From Aerococcus agrisoli (GTDB lineage Bacteria; Bacillota; Bacilli; Lactobacillales; Aerococcaceae), in the NCBI RefSeq assembly GCF_003797145.1, contig NZ_RKMG01000022.1, forward strand, positions 1-34,302: 34,302 bases of DNA, given 5' to 3'. Positions 1-9,005 of this stretch are shown here, piece by piece; the stretch's first letter is position 1, and every line of letters begins with the position of its first letter. The notes under the pieces are model-generated. The model saw only the letters and a program-made list of their open reading frames with translations, did no database searches and had not been told where the DNA came from. Made by a program: the position numbers and the translations under genes.

Positions 1-9
1 AACTTTTTG

Positions 10-41
10 GGTCCACTATAAAAAGTGGTCCAGGATTTTTT
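10..41 (+). terminator. Candidate terminator of a gene left of the window
   Basis: An inverted repeat (arms about 10-17 and 24-31, one mismatch) is followed by a run of six T on the plus strand, so it would end a rightward transcript entering from outside the window. It sits just after the stop of the leftward ABC gene, but on that strand the stem is followed by A, not T. The stem is short and the T-run starts four bases after it, so confidence is low. Confidence 0.35.
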
Positions 42-42
42 G

Positions 43-1884
43 TTATTCAAACTCGCCGTTAACGAATTGAGAATTGTATAGATTGTAGTAGAAACCTTTT
101 TGATCAAGTAATTCAAAATGATTACCTGTTTCAATCACATCACCATGATTTAACACGATAATGTTATCCGCATCTTGAATGGTAGATAAACGATGGGCAA
201 CAACAAATGATGTACGACCTTCTAGTAATTGACTCATTGCTTTTTGAATCAATTTTTCAGTACGGGTATCGATTGATGATGTAGCCTCATCTAAGATTAA
301 GATTTCAGGATCTGACATAAAGGCACGTGCAATTGTTAATAATTGGCGTTGACCTTGAGATAAGTTAGAACCATCTTGGTTAATTACCGTATCATAGCCA
401 TCAGGTAATTTGCGCACAAAATCATCTACGTGTGCTGCCTTCGCTGCGCGAATGATATCCTCACGGGTAATATTGTCTTTGTGAGAACCGTAAGCGATAT
501 TTTCAGCGATAGTCCCATTAAATAACCACGTATCTTGAAGCACCATACCCATTTTGGCACGTAATGCTTCTTGTGTAATATCACGGGTATCTACACCATC
601 AAACTTAATCGAACCGCCTGAAATGTTATAGAAGCGCTCAATCAAGTTGATAATAGTTGATTTACCTGCACCAGTTGGTCCAACAATGGCGACCATTTGA
701 CCAGGTGCAACGTTCAAGTTGAAATCATGCATTAGTAGGTTCTCTTTACCTTCTTCATAACCAAATTGAACGTGTTCGAAAATCATTTTGTATTCTGTAT
801 CGATGGCTGGAATATTTGACGGTTCTTCTTCCATTTCCGCAACATCTAAGAATTCAAAAATACGTTCAATTGAAGCCACCATACGTTGTAATTGGTTAAT
901 CATATTGGCTGTCTGTTTTAAAGGTTCTGATAAAATACCTGCATATTGTAACATGGCTTGCACATCCCCGATTGGCATCGTACCATCGGCAACTGAGAAA
1001 CCACCAACAATGGCAACTGCTACATAACCGAAGTTTTTCGCTAAGTTCATTAGCGGCATCAAGATACCTGAAATAAATTGGGCTTTCCAAGAAATTTCAT
1101 AGTATTCATCAGATTTTGCCTTAAATTGAGCAATTTTATGATTATTTTGGTTAAAAGCATTATTTTCTACTTGCCCAGAATAATTTTCTTCAATGTAGGC
1201 ATTCATATTCCCTTGCACACGTTGTTGCGCAGCGAATAATCTTTGCGAAACAGGTGTCACGGATAACATGATAATTGTAGACAGAATAATCGTACCTGCA
1301 GCAATTAAAGTCATTTTAGGACTAATTAAAGTCATCATGACTAAAGTTAAAATAAATTGCGTTGCTGACATCAAAACTTGTTGTAAGGTTTGTTGTAGCG
1401 TCATCCCAACATTTTCGATATCATTGATCGCACGTGACATGATTTCCCCATTTGGTGTTGCATCTAAAAATGAAATTGGCAAACGGTTCAATTTTTCACG
1501 CATATCATTACGTAAATCTTCAATGACGTGTTGCGATGTGCGACTTAATAAAACACCTTGTAAGAAGTTGAAAATCGCAGAAATAATATAGAATGTCACA
1601 ACATTTACTAGAATTTTGGCAAGTCCAGTATAGTCAATAACAAACATTTCTTGACCATCCACATTTTGTAAACCATTACTTACCCCATCCGTAATCAAGG
1701 TTGTTGCTTGACCCAAGATACGTGGAGAGACAATTTGAAAGACTGTTGATAAAACAATCAAAATGATAATCAAAAGGAATGTCCATTTACGTGTAGCCAT
1801 ATATTTAATAAAACGACCTAAAGTAGACCAGAAATTTTTTGGTTTATGACGGCGGCCTTCTAGTTGTTTCTTTTTATCTGCCAT
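43..1884 (-). CDS. ABC exporter subunit with the consensus ATPase residues (LmrD/BmrD-like)
   Basis: This is a 613-residue half-transporter: an N-terminal six-helix exporter membrane domain (about residues 30-340) and a C-terminal nucleotide-binding domain. Visible motifs are Walker A GPTGAGKST (about 400), signature LSQGQ (about 508), Walker B ILILDEA with the catalytic Glu (about 532) and the H-loop His in VVAHRLST (about 564). The signature is altered (LSQGQ for LSGGQ), while Walker B and the H-loop are canonical. That is the expected pattern for the consensus partner of a heterodimeric exporter such as LmrCD, BmrCD or TM287/288. The start is preceded by AAGGAGG. Its ATG overlaps the upstream partner's stop (TAATG), so the two are translationally coupled. 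The role is probably export of drugs or lipid-like compounds; the substrate cannot be read from sequence. Confidence 0.93.
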   Translation of the reverse strand: MADKKKQLEGRRHKPKNFWSTLGRFIKYMATRKWTFLLIIILIVLSTVFQIVSPRILGQATTLITDGVSNGLQNVDGQEMFVIDYTGLAKILVNVVTFYIISAIFNFLQGVLLSRTSQHVIEDLRNDMREKLNRLPISFLDATPNGEIMSRAINDIENVGMTLQQTLQQVLMSATQFILTLVMMTLISPKMTLIAAGTIILSTIIMLSVTPVSQRLFAAQQRVQGNMNAYIEENYSGQVENNAFNQNNHKIAQFKAKSDEYYEISWKAQFISGILMPLMNLAKNFGYVAVAIVGGFSVADGTMPIGDVQAMLQYAGILSEPLKQTANMINQLQRMVASIERIFEFLDVAEMEEEPSNIPAIDTEYKMIFEHVQFGYEEGKENLLMHDFNLNVAPGQMVAIVGPTGAGKSTIINLIERFYNISGGSIKFDGVDTRDITQEALRAKMGMVLQDTWLFNGTIAENIAYGSHKDNITREDIIRAAKAAHVDDFVRKLPDGYDTVINQDGSNLSQGQRQLLTIARAFMSDPEILILDEATSSIDTRTEKLIQKAMSQLLEGRTSFVVAHRLSTIQDADNIIVLNHGDVIETGNHFELLDQKGFYYNLYNSQFVNGEFE

Positions 1885-3599
1885 TATTCCGCCTCCTTAA
1901 TTTGTGATTCTACAATTTCACGATAAATATCATTCGCCATCAATTCATCATGCGTACCCATACCAGAAATTTCACCCTTATCAAGGACGATAATCGTGTC
2001 GGCATCACGAATAGTTGACACACGTTGTGCAATAATAATTGTCGCCGCATCAGCAGTCACATCTTTCAACGCTGCACGTAATTTTCGGTCAGTTGTATAG
2101 TCAAGGGCTGAGAATGAATCATCGAAAATATAAATATTTGCATGTTTTACAATAGCACGAGCAATACTTAGACGTTGTTTTTGCCCTCCAGAGAAGTTAT
2201 TCCCACCTTGAGAAACAGGAGCGTCCAAGCCTTCAGGTAAACCACGGACAAAGTCTTCTGATTGCGCAATGCGTAAGGCATACCACAAATCATCGTCACT
2301 AGCGTTGGCATTCCCATATAACAGGTTTTCACGAATTGTACCAGCAAATAAATTGGCTTTTTGTGGCACATAACCGATTAACTGACGCAAATTATCTAGT
2401 GAATAATCACGTACATCATGATCGTGTACCTTAACTGAACCAGCTGTTACATCTGAAAAACGCATAATTAAATTCGCAATAGTGGATTTACCAGAACCTG
2501 TACCCCCAATAATTGCCAATGTTTGACCAGGTCCGACTTGGAAACTGATATTATCTAATACATTTGCTTCAGCATTACCAAATTTGAAATCAACATCTTC
2601 AAAAACAACTTTACCAGGTTCAGCCGGATTCACTGAAACCGGGTTTTCTGGAGAATGAATTGTAATTTCTGTATCTAAGATTTCGTTGATACGTTGTGCT
2701 GAAACTTGGGCTCTAGGTAAAATAACAAAAATCATTCCTAACATCATAAACGAGAACATAATGATGAATGAATAGTTCACGAAAGATAAAATAACCCCAA
2801 CACTTAATTCTTGAGCAGCAACTAAGTGAGCACCACGCCAAGATAAGGTGATGTTAGTTAACGATAAGATAGTCGTCATGATTGGCATTAAAAAAGACAT
2901 ACGGAACATTGCTTTGATGGCAGTGTCCGCATAATCTCTGTTAGCCGTAGCAAATCGTTCCTCTTCAAATTTAGAACGATTAAAAGCACGAATCACGCGC
3001 ACACCAGTTAATCCTTCACGGAAAATTAGGTTCAAATCATCCACTTTTCGTTGCATTGATTTGAAATACGGTGAAACCATGCGTAAAATAACAAAAATTA
3101 AAATAGCTAAAATTGGACCAGTAACAGCGTAAACTAAGCTCAATTCTGGACTTGAAATTACAGCCATCACAACAGCTGCTACTAACATAGCTGGTGCCAA
3201 TAAAACCATACGCATAATCATCATCACAGTCACTTCAATTTGTTGAATATCATTTGATGATCGCGTAATTAATGAAGCCTCTCCAAAATCTCCCATATTT
3301 TCCTTTGAAAATCTGAGCACTTTTGAATAAATTTCATTACGTAATTCACGTCCCAAGTTTTGACTTGTGCGCGCGGCAATAAATACAGAAATGGTAGCTG
3401 ATCCAATAACCAATAACGTAATTAAAATCATTTGCCCACCAATACTGTAGATTGCTTGCATATTACCTGTCGCTACCCCGTCATCGATAATACGAGCAGT
3501 TTGCGTTGGTAATAGCAACTCCCCTACGGCCTGTGTCATTGCAAATAAAATTGCACCAACCATGGCCCATACGGGAATGCGTTTAATTAAACGCCACAT
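1884..3599 (-). CDS. ABC exporter subunit with the degenerate ATPase site (LmrC/BmrC-like)
   Basis: A 571-residue half-transporter with an exporter-type membrane domain (about residues 10-310) and an ATPase domain. Walker A is GGTGSGKST (about 364) and the signature is intact, FSGGQ (about 468). Walker B ends in FDDS, so Asp replaces the catalytic Glu (about 494). The H-loop position reads AQR, so Gln replaces the switch His (about 525). Both losses are typical of the degenerate subunit of heterodimeric ABC exporters, where one of two composite ATP sites hydrolyses slowly or not at all. GGGAGG precedes the ATG. It is the first gene of a two-gene operon with the gene ending at 43, driven by the promoter at 3648-3676. 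Confidence 0.93.
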   Translation of the reverse strand: MWRLIKRIPVWAMVGAILFAMTQAVGELLLPTQTARIIDDGVATGNMQAIYSIGGQMILITLLVIGSATISVFIAARTSQNLGRELRNEIYSKVLRFSKENMGDFGEASLITRSSNDIQQIEVTVMMIMRMVLLAPAMLVAAVVMAVISSPELSLVYAVTGPILAILIFVILRMVSPYFKSMQRKVDDLNLIFREGLTGVRVIRAFNRSKFEEERFATANRDYADTAIKAMFRMSFLMPIMTTILSLTNITLSWRGAHLVAAQELSVGVILSFVNYSFIIMFSFMMLGMIFVILPRAQVSAQRINEILDTEITIHSPENPVSVNPAEPGKVVFEDVDFKFGNAEANVLDNISFQVGPGQTLAIIGGTGSGKSTIANLIMRFSDVTAGSVKVHDHDVRDYSLDNLRQLIGYVPQKANLFAGTIRENLLYGNANASDDDLWYALRIAQSEDFVRGLPEGLDAPVSQGGNNFSGGQKQRLSIARAIVKHANIYIFDDSFSALDYTTDRKLRAALKDVTADAATIIIAQRVSTIRDADTIIVLDKGEISGMGTHDELMANDIYREIVESQIKEAE

Positions 3600-3647
3600 A
3601 TAATTCCTCCCTTAAAATATATTTGTAAAAAACAGTGCGATTTATCC

Positions 3648-3676
3648 ATTATACGCCCCTTTAGACCAATTCTCAA
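3648..3676 (-). promoter_or_regulatory. Sigma-A promoter of the ABC exporter operon
   Basis: On the minus strand a -35 TTGAGA (3671-3676) and a perfect -10 TATAAT (3648-3653) are separated by 17 bases. It lies about 50 bases upstream of the start at 3599 and just after the stop of the AI-2E family gene, so the exporter pair can be transcribed on its own. Confidence 0.75.
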
Positions 3677-3687
3677 ATAGATGGCAC

Positions 3688-4959
3688 TTATTTTTCTTCA
3701 GTAATTTCTTCATCAAATTGGGCTAGGTCTATTTCATCAAATTCGCTATCATCATCTTCGTACAAACCTGACACTGCTTTATACCAAGCAAAGAAATGTA
3801 AGAAAATCACTTTTAACACTGCATAGATTGGAATGATGAATACTACACCTGCTACACCATATAAATTACCCGCTGCAATTAATAAAAGCATAATCGTTAC
3901 AGGATGAATTTCTAAGTTTGACCCCAACACTTGAGGTGAAATCACTCTACTCTCAATCGTTTGTTCTACTGCGAAAACAATCAGCACTTGGATAATCATA
4001 ATTGGCCCTACTACAATGGCAACAATGATTGCCGGAATCATCGCAAGGAATGAACCAACATAAGGGATAATATTTAAGAAGCCTGCTGCTACCCCTATAA
4101 TGGCACCATACGGTAATCCAATAATGGCATAACCAATTACGAACATAATTGCGACTGCAATTGCGACGATAATTTGGCCACGAATATATTGGCTAATTTG
4201 TTTGTTCATATCGGCTAATAAATGCATGGTAGATTGACGGATTTGGGTTGGTAAATATTGAGATAAGAATCCTGGCAGTTTATAACCATCTCGTAACATA
4301 TAGAATAAAATAATGGGTGCTGTAACAATAGCAATAGTTACACGGGTGACAGTACCAACAATAGAAGATAGACTCGTAATCGCACTATTTGCGATATTTT
4401 CCCAATTAAAACTAGAAAGATCTTGGAATCTCGTCATGAAACTTTGAATAACTAAATCCACCTGATCGTACCAATCTCCTTTGATAAAACCTTGGAGACG
4501 GCTTTGATAATTTTGCCAGATTGAATCCCAGTTATTAATTAAATTGCGTCCTTCATCAACTAATGATGGAATGAGTGCGATTAATCCGGTGATCACAATA
4601 GCAATCAGAATCAACACAATGGCAGAACCAATCGTACGGTTTACTTTATGATTGGCTAGGCTATTGACTAATGGCACGGATAAATAGTAAAAAATACTAG
4701 CAATCACAATTGGTAATGAAATTACTTGGAAAAATGAAATGATAGGATCAAATAAAAAAGCAATTTTACTAAATTGACTCACAAAAATGGAAATCAAAAT
4801 CAAAATAATAAGGATACCCACATAGCGGTTATTTAGAATATGTAAGTAAAACCAACTACGATTGTTTGTTTTTTTATCATCTGCCCGTCTTTTTTTCGCA
4901 CGACTGACATTCTTTTGATTTAATTCTCTTGGTGTGTTTTCAAGATCATTTGAATTCAT
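3688..4959 (-). CDS. AI-2E family transporter (PF01594-type membrane protein)
   Basis: A polytopic membrane protein of 423 residues with a basic, polar N-terminal tail, about seven or eight hydrophobic segments, the family's long extracellular region after the first helices, and an acidic C-terminal tail rich in Asp/Glu. The stretch IIPYVGSFLAMIPA and the terminal membrane block are characteristic of the AI-2E/YdiK/PerM family. Members have been linked to autoinducer-2 export and to Na+/H+ antiport, so the substrate is uncertain. The longest frame starts at a GTG at 4968, but that GTG is part of the AAGGAG ribosome site. The ATG at 4959, eight bases downstream of that site, is the better start. 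The gene is divergent from the lactonase gene and looks monocistronic. Confidence 0.88.
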   Translation of the reverse strand: MNSNDLENTPRELNQKNVSRAKKRRADDKKTNNRSWFYLHILNNRYVGILIILILISIFVSQFSKIAFLFDPIISFFQVISLPIVIASIFYYLSVPLVNSLANHKVNRTIGSAIVLILIAIVITGLIALIPSLVDEGRNLINNWDSIWQNYQSRLQGFIKGDWYDQVDLVIQSFMTRFQDLSSFNWENIANSAITSLSSIVGTVTRVTIAIVTAPIILFYMLRDGYKLPGFLSQYLPTQIRQSTMHLLADMNKQISQYIRGQIIVAIAVAIMFVIGYAIIGLPYGAIIGVAAGFLNIIPYVGSFLAMIPAIIVAIVVGPIMIIQVLIVFAVEQTIESRVISPQVLGSNLEIHPVTIMLLLIAAGNLYGVAGVVFIIPIYAVLKVIFLHFFAWYKAVSGLYEDDDSEFDEIDLAQFDEEITEEK

Positions 4960-4988
4960 AGTATTCACTCCTTTAGAAAGCTCACTTT

Positions 4989-4998
4989 ATTATAGCAA
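4989..4998 (-). promoter_or_regulatory. Extended -10 promoter of the AI-2E family gene
   Basis: The minus strand reads TGCTATAAT, an extended -10 element (TGn plus a perfect TATAAT), about 30 bases upstream of the start at 4959. No good -35 is present, as is common for extended -10 promoters. Confidence 0.5.
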
Positions 4999-5060
4999 AT
5001 CAATGGATGTAAAGCTTTGTATCTACAACCCTTTTTCGTGTGAAATGTGACAATCTTTAG

Positions 5061-5066
5061 TATAAT
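5061..5066 (+). promoter_or_regulatory. Candidate -10 box of the lactonase gene
   Basis: A perfect TATAAT lies 34 bases upstream of the ATG at 5100. The -35 region (about 5038-5043, GTGTGA) is poor, so the exact promoter is uncertain. Confidence 0.4.
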
Positions 5067-5099
5067 AAAAGCAATTACAGAAAGTGAGGTTTTAATTTT

Positions 5100-6122
5100 A
5101 TGGAAACAATTTATTTAGGCGGATATACACGTGAAGATAATAAAGGAATTCATGCATTAAACTTAGACACAGCAGCAGGTAAATTGGTGGATGAAACATT
5201 AATTATTGAGGAAAACAATCCTACATATTTAACATTATCAGCTGATGGTAACCACCTATTTACCTTAAGTGATGGTGATGAACCTGGACTTGCACACTAT
5301 GAATTAGTGGATGGAAGCTTCACTTTTAAAGGACGTACAAAAGTTTTCAATGAAAATGGTTGTTATGTTACTTATGATGAAACAAACCATGTAGTATACA
5401 ATGCAAACTACAAAAAAGGTGAACTAGCTGTTATTGATGTCTTAGCTGACGGTAGCTTATCTGTAGCGGATATCGTACAACACACATCACCAGTGGGCCC
5501 TCATGAAAATCAAGACTTTGCGCATGCGCATTTTATTCACCCTACTAATGACAACAAATTCATCTTGTCGTGTGATTTGGGTACTGATGAAGTGCATTCA
5601 TACCGCTTAACTGAAGACCATAAATTAGATGAAGTGAGTGTATACAAAGCTGCACCAGGTACTGGTCCTCGTCATCTAGCTTTCCACCACTCTGAATCTA
5701 TCGTTTACCTATTAGGTGAATTAGACTATACCGTTACTGTATTACACATTAATGAAGATGGTAGCTTAACTGCTGGCAACATTTACAACACAATTCCAAG
5801 TGATTGGACAGAATTTAACTCAAGTGCAGCGATTCGTTTATCTGCAGATAACAAGTTCTTATATGTTTCTAACCGTGGTCACAATTCAATCACTGTTTTT
5901 GCTGTTTCTGAAGATGGTCAAACACTTACTGAAATTCAAAACATCTCTACTGAAGGTGATTTCCCACGTGATTTCAACTTCAATGCTGATGAAACATACG
6001 TTATTGTTGGTCACCAATTCCAAGCGCAAATTTCATTATTCAAACGTGATGCAGCATCTGGTTTATTAACATATGCCGATAACATTGCTGTAAACGAAAT
6101 TGTTTGTGTAACACCAGCTTAA
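5100..6122 (+). CDS. pgl: 6-phosphogluconolactonase-type beta-propeller (lactonase family)
   Basis: A 340-residue soluble protein of the seven-bladed propeller lactonase family (PF10282, COG2706). Hallmarks are the N-terminal YLGGYT, repeated blades of the type LSADG/LSADNKFLYVSNRG, and GPRHLAFH near the middle (about residue 195). Family members hydrolyse 6-phosphogluconolactone to 6-phosphogluconate in the pentose phosphate pathway, although some relatives act on other lactones. No signal peptide is visible, so it should be cytosolic. GAGG ends ten bases before the ATG. The gene is a single transcription unit closed by the strong hairpin at 6141-6190. Confidence 0.88.
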   Translation: METIYLGGYTREDNKGIHALNLDTAAGKLVDETLIIEENNPTYLTLSADGNHLFTLSDGDEPGLAHYELVDGSFTFKGRTKVFNENGCYVTYDETNHVVYNANYKKGELAVIDVLADGSLSVADIVQHTSPVGPHENQDFAHAHFIHPTNDNKFILSCDLGTDEVHSYRLTEDHKLDEVSVYKAAPGTGPRHLAFHHSESIVYLLGELDYTVTVLHINEDGSLTAGNIYNTIPSDWTEFNSSAAIRLSADNKFLYVSNRGHNSITVFAVSEDGQTLTEIQNISTEGDFPRDFNFNADETYVIVGHQFQAQISLFKRDAASGLLTYADNIAVNEIVCVTPA

Positions 6123-6140
6123 TTTAACTCATAAAAACAT

Positions 6141-6190
6141 TGTAAAAAATATAAGCAAGTCCAAGAAATGGGCTTGCTAATTTTTTACAA
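6141..6190. terminator. Terminator after the lactonase gene
   Basis: A nine-pair stem (6154-6162 with 6170-6178, one G-U pair) is flanked by a complementary A-run and T-run (TGTAAAAAAT before, ATTTTTTACA after). It can work as an intrinsic terminator on either strand; on the plus strand it ends the lactonase transcript. Confidence 0.85.
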
Positions 6191-6206
6191 TAAAACGCCT
6201 AAAAGA

Positions 6207-6236
6207 TTGCTAAAATCAAGACCTCAAAGATAAAAT
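6207..6236 (+). promoter_or_regulatory. Candidate promoter of the flavin-reductase-like gene
   Basis: A -35-like TTGCTA (6207-6212) and a -10-like TAAAAT (6231-6236) are 18 bases apart, about 40 bases before the start codon. The region is very A-rich, so chance matches are likely. Confidence 0.35.
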
Positions 6237-6276
6237 GAAATAAACAAAAGAAATAGAGAAAGACAGGTATACCAAT

Positions 6277-6900
6277 ATGTATCATTTAGTCGCGCAAGAT
6301 ATTGACGAAAAATTACGTTACAAATTACTTTCAGGTTCAGTAGTACCTCGGCCTGTAGGTTGGATTACAACACAAAATACTGAAAATGACATTATTAATT
6401 TAGCCCCCTTTTCATTTACGAGCGGTGCGGGTCAAAAAATGCCATTATTATCCATCGCAATTTTACGAAAAGAAGACTATTCAATAAAAGATTCGGCACG
6501 CAATTTATTGGATGTTCCTGAAGCAGTGATGAATGTTGTGAGTAAATCACAAATCAAGGAAATGAATGCGACTGCTGCCCTTGTTGGACCAGATGTAAGT
6601 GAAATCGAATTGGCAGGCATTGAAACCATTGATAGTCATACTGTATCCGTACCAGGGGTAAAAGATTCATTAATACGATTAGAAATGAAGGTTTACCAAT
6701 ATATCCCTATCAAAGATCATGAAAATCGAATCATCACAGATATGTTTATCTTTGAAGTGACCGATTATCATTTAGATGAAAGTATCTATGATGAGGATAA
6801 AGGTTATATCAAATATGAAAACTTGGAACCAGTTGCCCGTCTTGCAGGTAATCTATTTACCGATATCGGGGTCCCTTATGTATTGAAACGCCCACTATAA
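6277..6900 (+). CDS. Flavin reductase-like domain protein (flavoredoxin type)
   Basis: A 207-residue protein of the FMN-binding split-barrel flavin reductase-like family (PF01613, DIM6/NTAB group). The N-terminal block SVVPRPVGWITT followed by NLAPFSF is the family's flavin-binding signature, and the length is typical. Members bind FMN and either reduce flavins with NAD(P)H or serve as small flavoprotein electron carriers; the partner here is unknown. The start has only a weak AGG nine bases upstream. It is flanked by terminators on both sides, so it is monocistronic. Confidence 0.85.
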   Translation: MYHLVAQDIDEKLRYKLLSGSVVPRPVGWITTQNTENDIINLAPFSFTSGAGQKMPLLSIAILRKEDYSIKDSARNLLDVPEAVMNVVSKSQIKEMNATAALVGPDVSEIELAGIETIDSHTVSVPGVKDSLIRLEMKVYQYIPIKDHENRIITDMFIFEVTDYHLDESIYDEDKGYIKYENLEPVARLAGNLFTDIGVPYVLKRPL

Positions 6901-6905
6901 ATACA

Positions 6906-6952
6906 AAAAAATAGCGTCCTAGACATCTTTAATGTCTGGGACGCTATTTTTA
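6906..6952. terminator. Bidirectional terminator between the flavin-reductase-like gene and nupQ
   Basis: A long inverted repeat (AAAAATAGCGTCC pairing with GGGACGCTATTTTT, plus the inner AGACAT/ATGTCT) has an A-run on one side and a T-run on the other. It can terminate both converging transcripts. Confidence 0.9.
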
Positions 6953-6969
6953 TATAGTTGGAAAGTAGC

Positions 6970-7926
6970 TTATTTTGAACGAATAAATGTACGACCTAAT
7001 GCTTTAGGACCTTGAGCTTTACCGATAAATACTACTAAAACAATAATTGTTAAAATGTAAGGAGCGACATCCAGGTATACTGAAGGGATATCTTTGATAA
7101 CTGGAATATAGTTGGCTGTTACAGAAAGGCTTTGCGCAAATCCGAAGAAGATTGCAGCCCCCATAGCGCCGATTGGATGCCATTTACCAAATACCATAGC
7201 CGCCATAGCCATGAAACCTTGACCGGCTACAGTAACAAGTGAGAATTCATTTTGTACAGCTTGCGCTTGAACTGCCCCACCAATACCACCTAAGAAACCT
7301 GAAATTAACACACCAGCATATTTCATTGCGTAAACATTGATACCTAATGTTTCAGATGCTTCCGGATGCTCACCTACTGAACGTAAACGTAAACCAAATC
7401 TTGTTTTGAATAAAACAAACCAAGCGATGATTGCAACGATAACACCTAAGTAGGCAGGACCAGAAGTATTTTCAAAGAAAATTGGGCCGATGATTGGAAT
7501 ATTGTTTAATCCTAAAATGTTATAAGTAACGAATGGTCGTGCTAATGGACCAGTTTGTGCAGCACCATAAATAGCACGAACTAGGAATACAGCCAAACCA
7601 GGTGCTGCCAAGTTCAATACAGTACCAGAAATTGTTTGGTCAGCTCGGAAGTTAATTGAAGATACCGCATGGATTGATGAATAAATCAAACCAATGATAC
7701 CACCAATGATTAAGCCAATCCAAGGTGTCATACCACCAAAAGTACCCGCCATACTAATATTAAAGATTGCGGATGCAAATGCACCCATAACCATAATACC
7801 TTCCAAACCAATATTAACTACACCAGATCGTTCAGAAAAAGTACCACCAATAGCAGTAAAAATCAGAGGTGCGGAATACATTAACGTTGAAGAAACGATT
7901 AATTGTAATGTCGTTAGTAAATCCAT
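6970..7926 (-). CDS. nupQ: Nucleoside ABC importer permease, NupQ-type
   Basis: A 318-residue inner-membrane permease with eight or more hydrophobic segments and the motif ERSGVVNIGLEGIM near residue 32, diagnostic of the BMP-associated nucleoside permeases (B. subtilis NupQ/YufQ, L. lactis NupC). It belongs to the larger LivH/LivM-type permease superfamily (PF02653). It forms the membrane pore with the permease encoded upstream. Its ATG overlaps the upstream stop (TAATG), and AGGAGGGG lies eight bases before it. It is the last gene of the operon, ended by the terminator at 6906-6952. The gene symbol follows B. subtilis usage by family and position. Confidence 0.9.
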   Translation of the reverse strand: MDLLTTLQLIVSSTLMYSAPLIFTAIGGTFSERSGVVNIGLEGIMVMGAFASAIFNISMAGTFGGMTPWIGLIIGGIIGLIYSSIHAVSSINFRADQTISGTVLNLAAPGLAVFLVRAIYGAAQTGPLARPFVTYNILGLNNIPIIGPIFFENTSGPAYLGVIVAIIAWFVLFKTRFGLRLRSVGEHPEASETLGINVYAMKYAGVLISGFLGGIGGAVQAQAVQNEFSLVTVAGQGFMAMAAMVFGKWHPIGAMGAAIFFGFAQSLSVTANYIPVIKDIPSVYLDVAPYILTIIVLVVFIGKAQGPKALGRTFIRSK

Positions 7927-9005
7927 TATTTATCCCCTCCTGCTTGTTTAGTTTTTCTGTTTTTGATTTTATCTAAACCATATCTGATGATGTAAGATGA
8001 TCCGATGAAGAAGATAATAGCGGCAGTAATAACTGATGCTAATTCATCTGGTACACCAGCACGTGTTGGCATAAATGATGCCCCAATGTTTAGTAAACCA
8101 AATAATAGAGATGCAAGGAATGTACCAACTGGCGTACCCATACCTAATAGACCAACGGCAATACCGTTAAATCCTTCTGAAGGTAGAGAGTTCAGTGTAT
8201 ATAAGTTACCAAATGTACCGATACCATGGATTACACCAGCAAGACCGGCTAATGCACCAGATAAGAAGATTGCTAAAACAATGTTCTTTTCAGCATTGAT
8301 ACCTGCATATACTGCAGCATCCTTGTTTAAACCAACTGATCGTAATTCAAAACCAGTTGTCGTATTTTTCATCACGAATCCATATAGAATTACCATAGCA
8401 ATGGCAATGAAAATACCAATATTAATACGAGAGCCACCTGTAAGTGTCGTTAACCATGCAATAGCAAGGCTAGCATTTTCACCAACTTTTTCGGTTTGGT
8501 TACCCGTTCCTAAAACTTCACGGATTAAGTAGTTTGTTGTATATAACATGATGTAGTTCAACATGATTGTGACAACAACTTCATTCGTACCAAGGTAAGC
8601 CCGTAATACACCAGCGATTGATGCATATAATGCACCTGCTAAAGTACCAAGAATTAAAATTAATGGCACCATGATAATACGTGGAATATCAGGGAACGCT
8701 AAACCAATCGCTACAGATGTTAACCAACCAGCAACTAATTGACCAGAAAGACCAATATTGAAGAAGCCAGATTGATAAGCAATATTAAACGCTAAACCGG
8801 TTAAGGTTAATACAGTTGCTTGACGTAATACTTCACCAATGAAGTATGGGTTTGATACAACTGGTACGATCATTGCGTTGTAGGCTGTGATTGGATTATA
8901 GCCAAAGAATAACATGATGATGGCACCTAGAAGGAAACCACACAAAATAGAAATAATAGGTACACTGATTTTGTCGATAAAACGACTAGATTTAGATTGA
9001 TTCAA
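7926..9005 (-). CDS. nupP: Nucleoside ABC importer permease, NupP-type
   Basis: A polytopic membrane protein of about 359 residues in the PF02653 permease family, paired with the NupQ-type subunit. The family block SGFFNIGLSGQLVAG and the later GINAEKNI and GFNGIAVGLLG regions match BMP-system permeases. The longest frame begins at a TTG at 9023, but the only ribosome site, AAGGAGG, lies inside that extension. The TTG at 9005, eight bases downstream of it and followed by NQSKSSRF, is the likely start. It then overlaps the end of the ATPase gene by 14 bases, so the site lies inside nupO and the two are coupled. Confidence 0.88.
   Translation of the reverse strand: MNQSKSSRFIDKISVPIISILCGFLLGAIIMLFFGYNPITAYNAMIVPVVSNPYFIGEVLRQATVLTLTGLAFNIAYQSGFFNIGLSGQLVAGWLTSVAIGLAFPDIPRIIMVPLILILGTLAGALYASIAGVLRAYLGTNEVVVTIMLNYIMLYTTNYLIREVLGTGNQTEKVGENASLAIAWLTTLTGGSRINIGIFIAIAMVILYGFVMKNTTTGFELRSVGLNKDAAVYAGINAEKNIVLAIFLSGALAGLAGVIHGIGTFGNLYTLNSLPSEGFNGIAVGLLGMGTPVGTFLASLLFGLLNIGASFMPTRAGVPDELASVITAAIIFFIGSSYIIRYGLDKIKNRKTKQAGGDK

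Noticed and set aside
8005..8532. Long open frame (175 codons) on the plus strand inside nupP
   Set aside because: It is antisense to a clear permease gene, its translation has no recognisable domain and there is no ribosome site. It is a codon-bias shadow.
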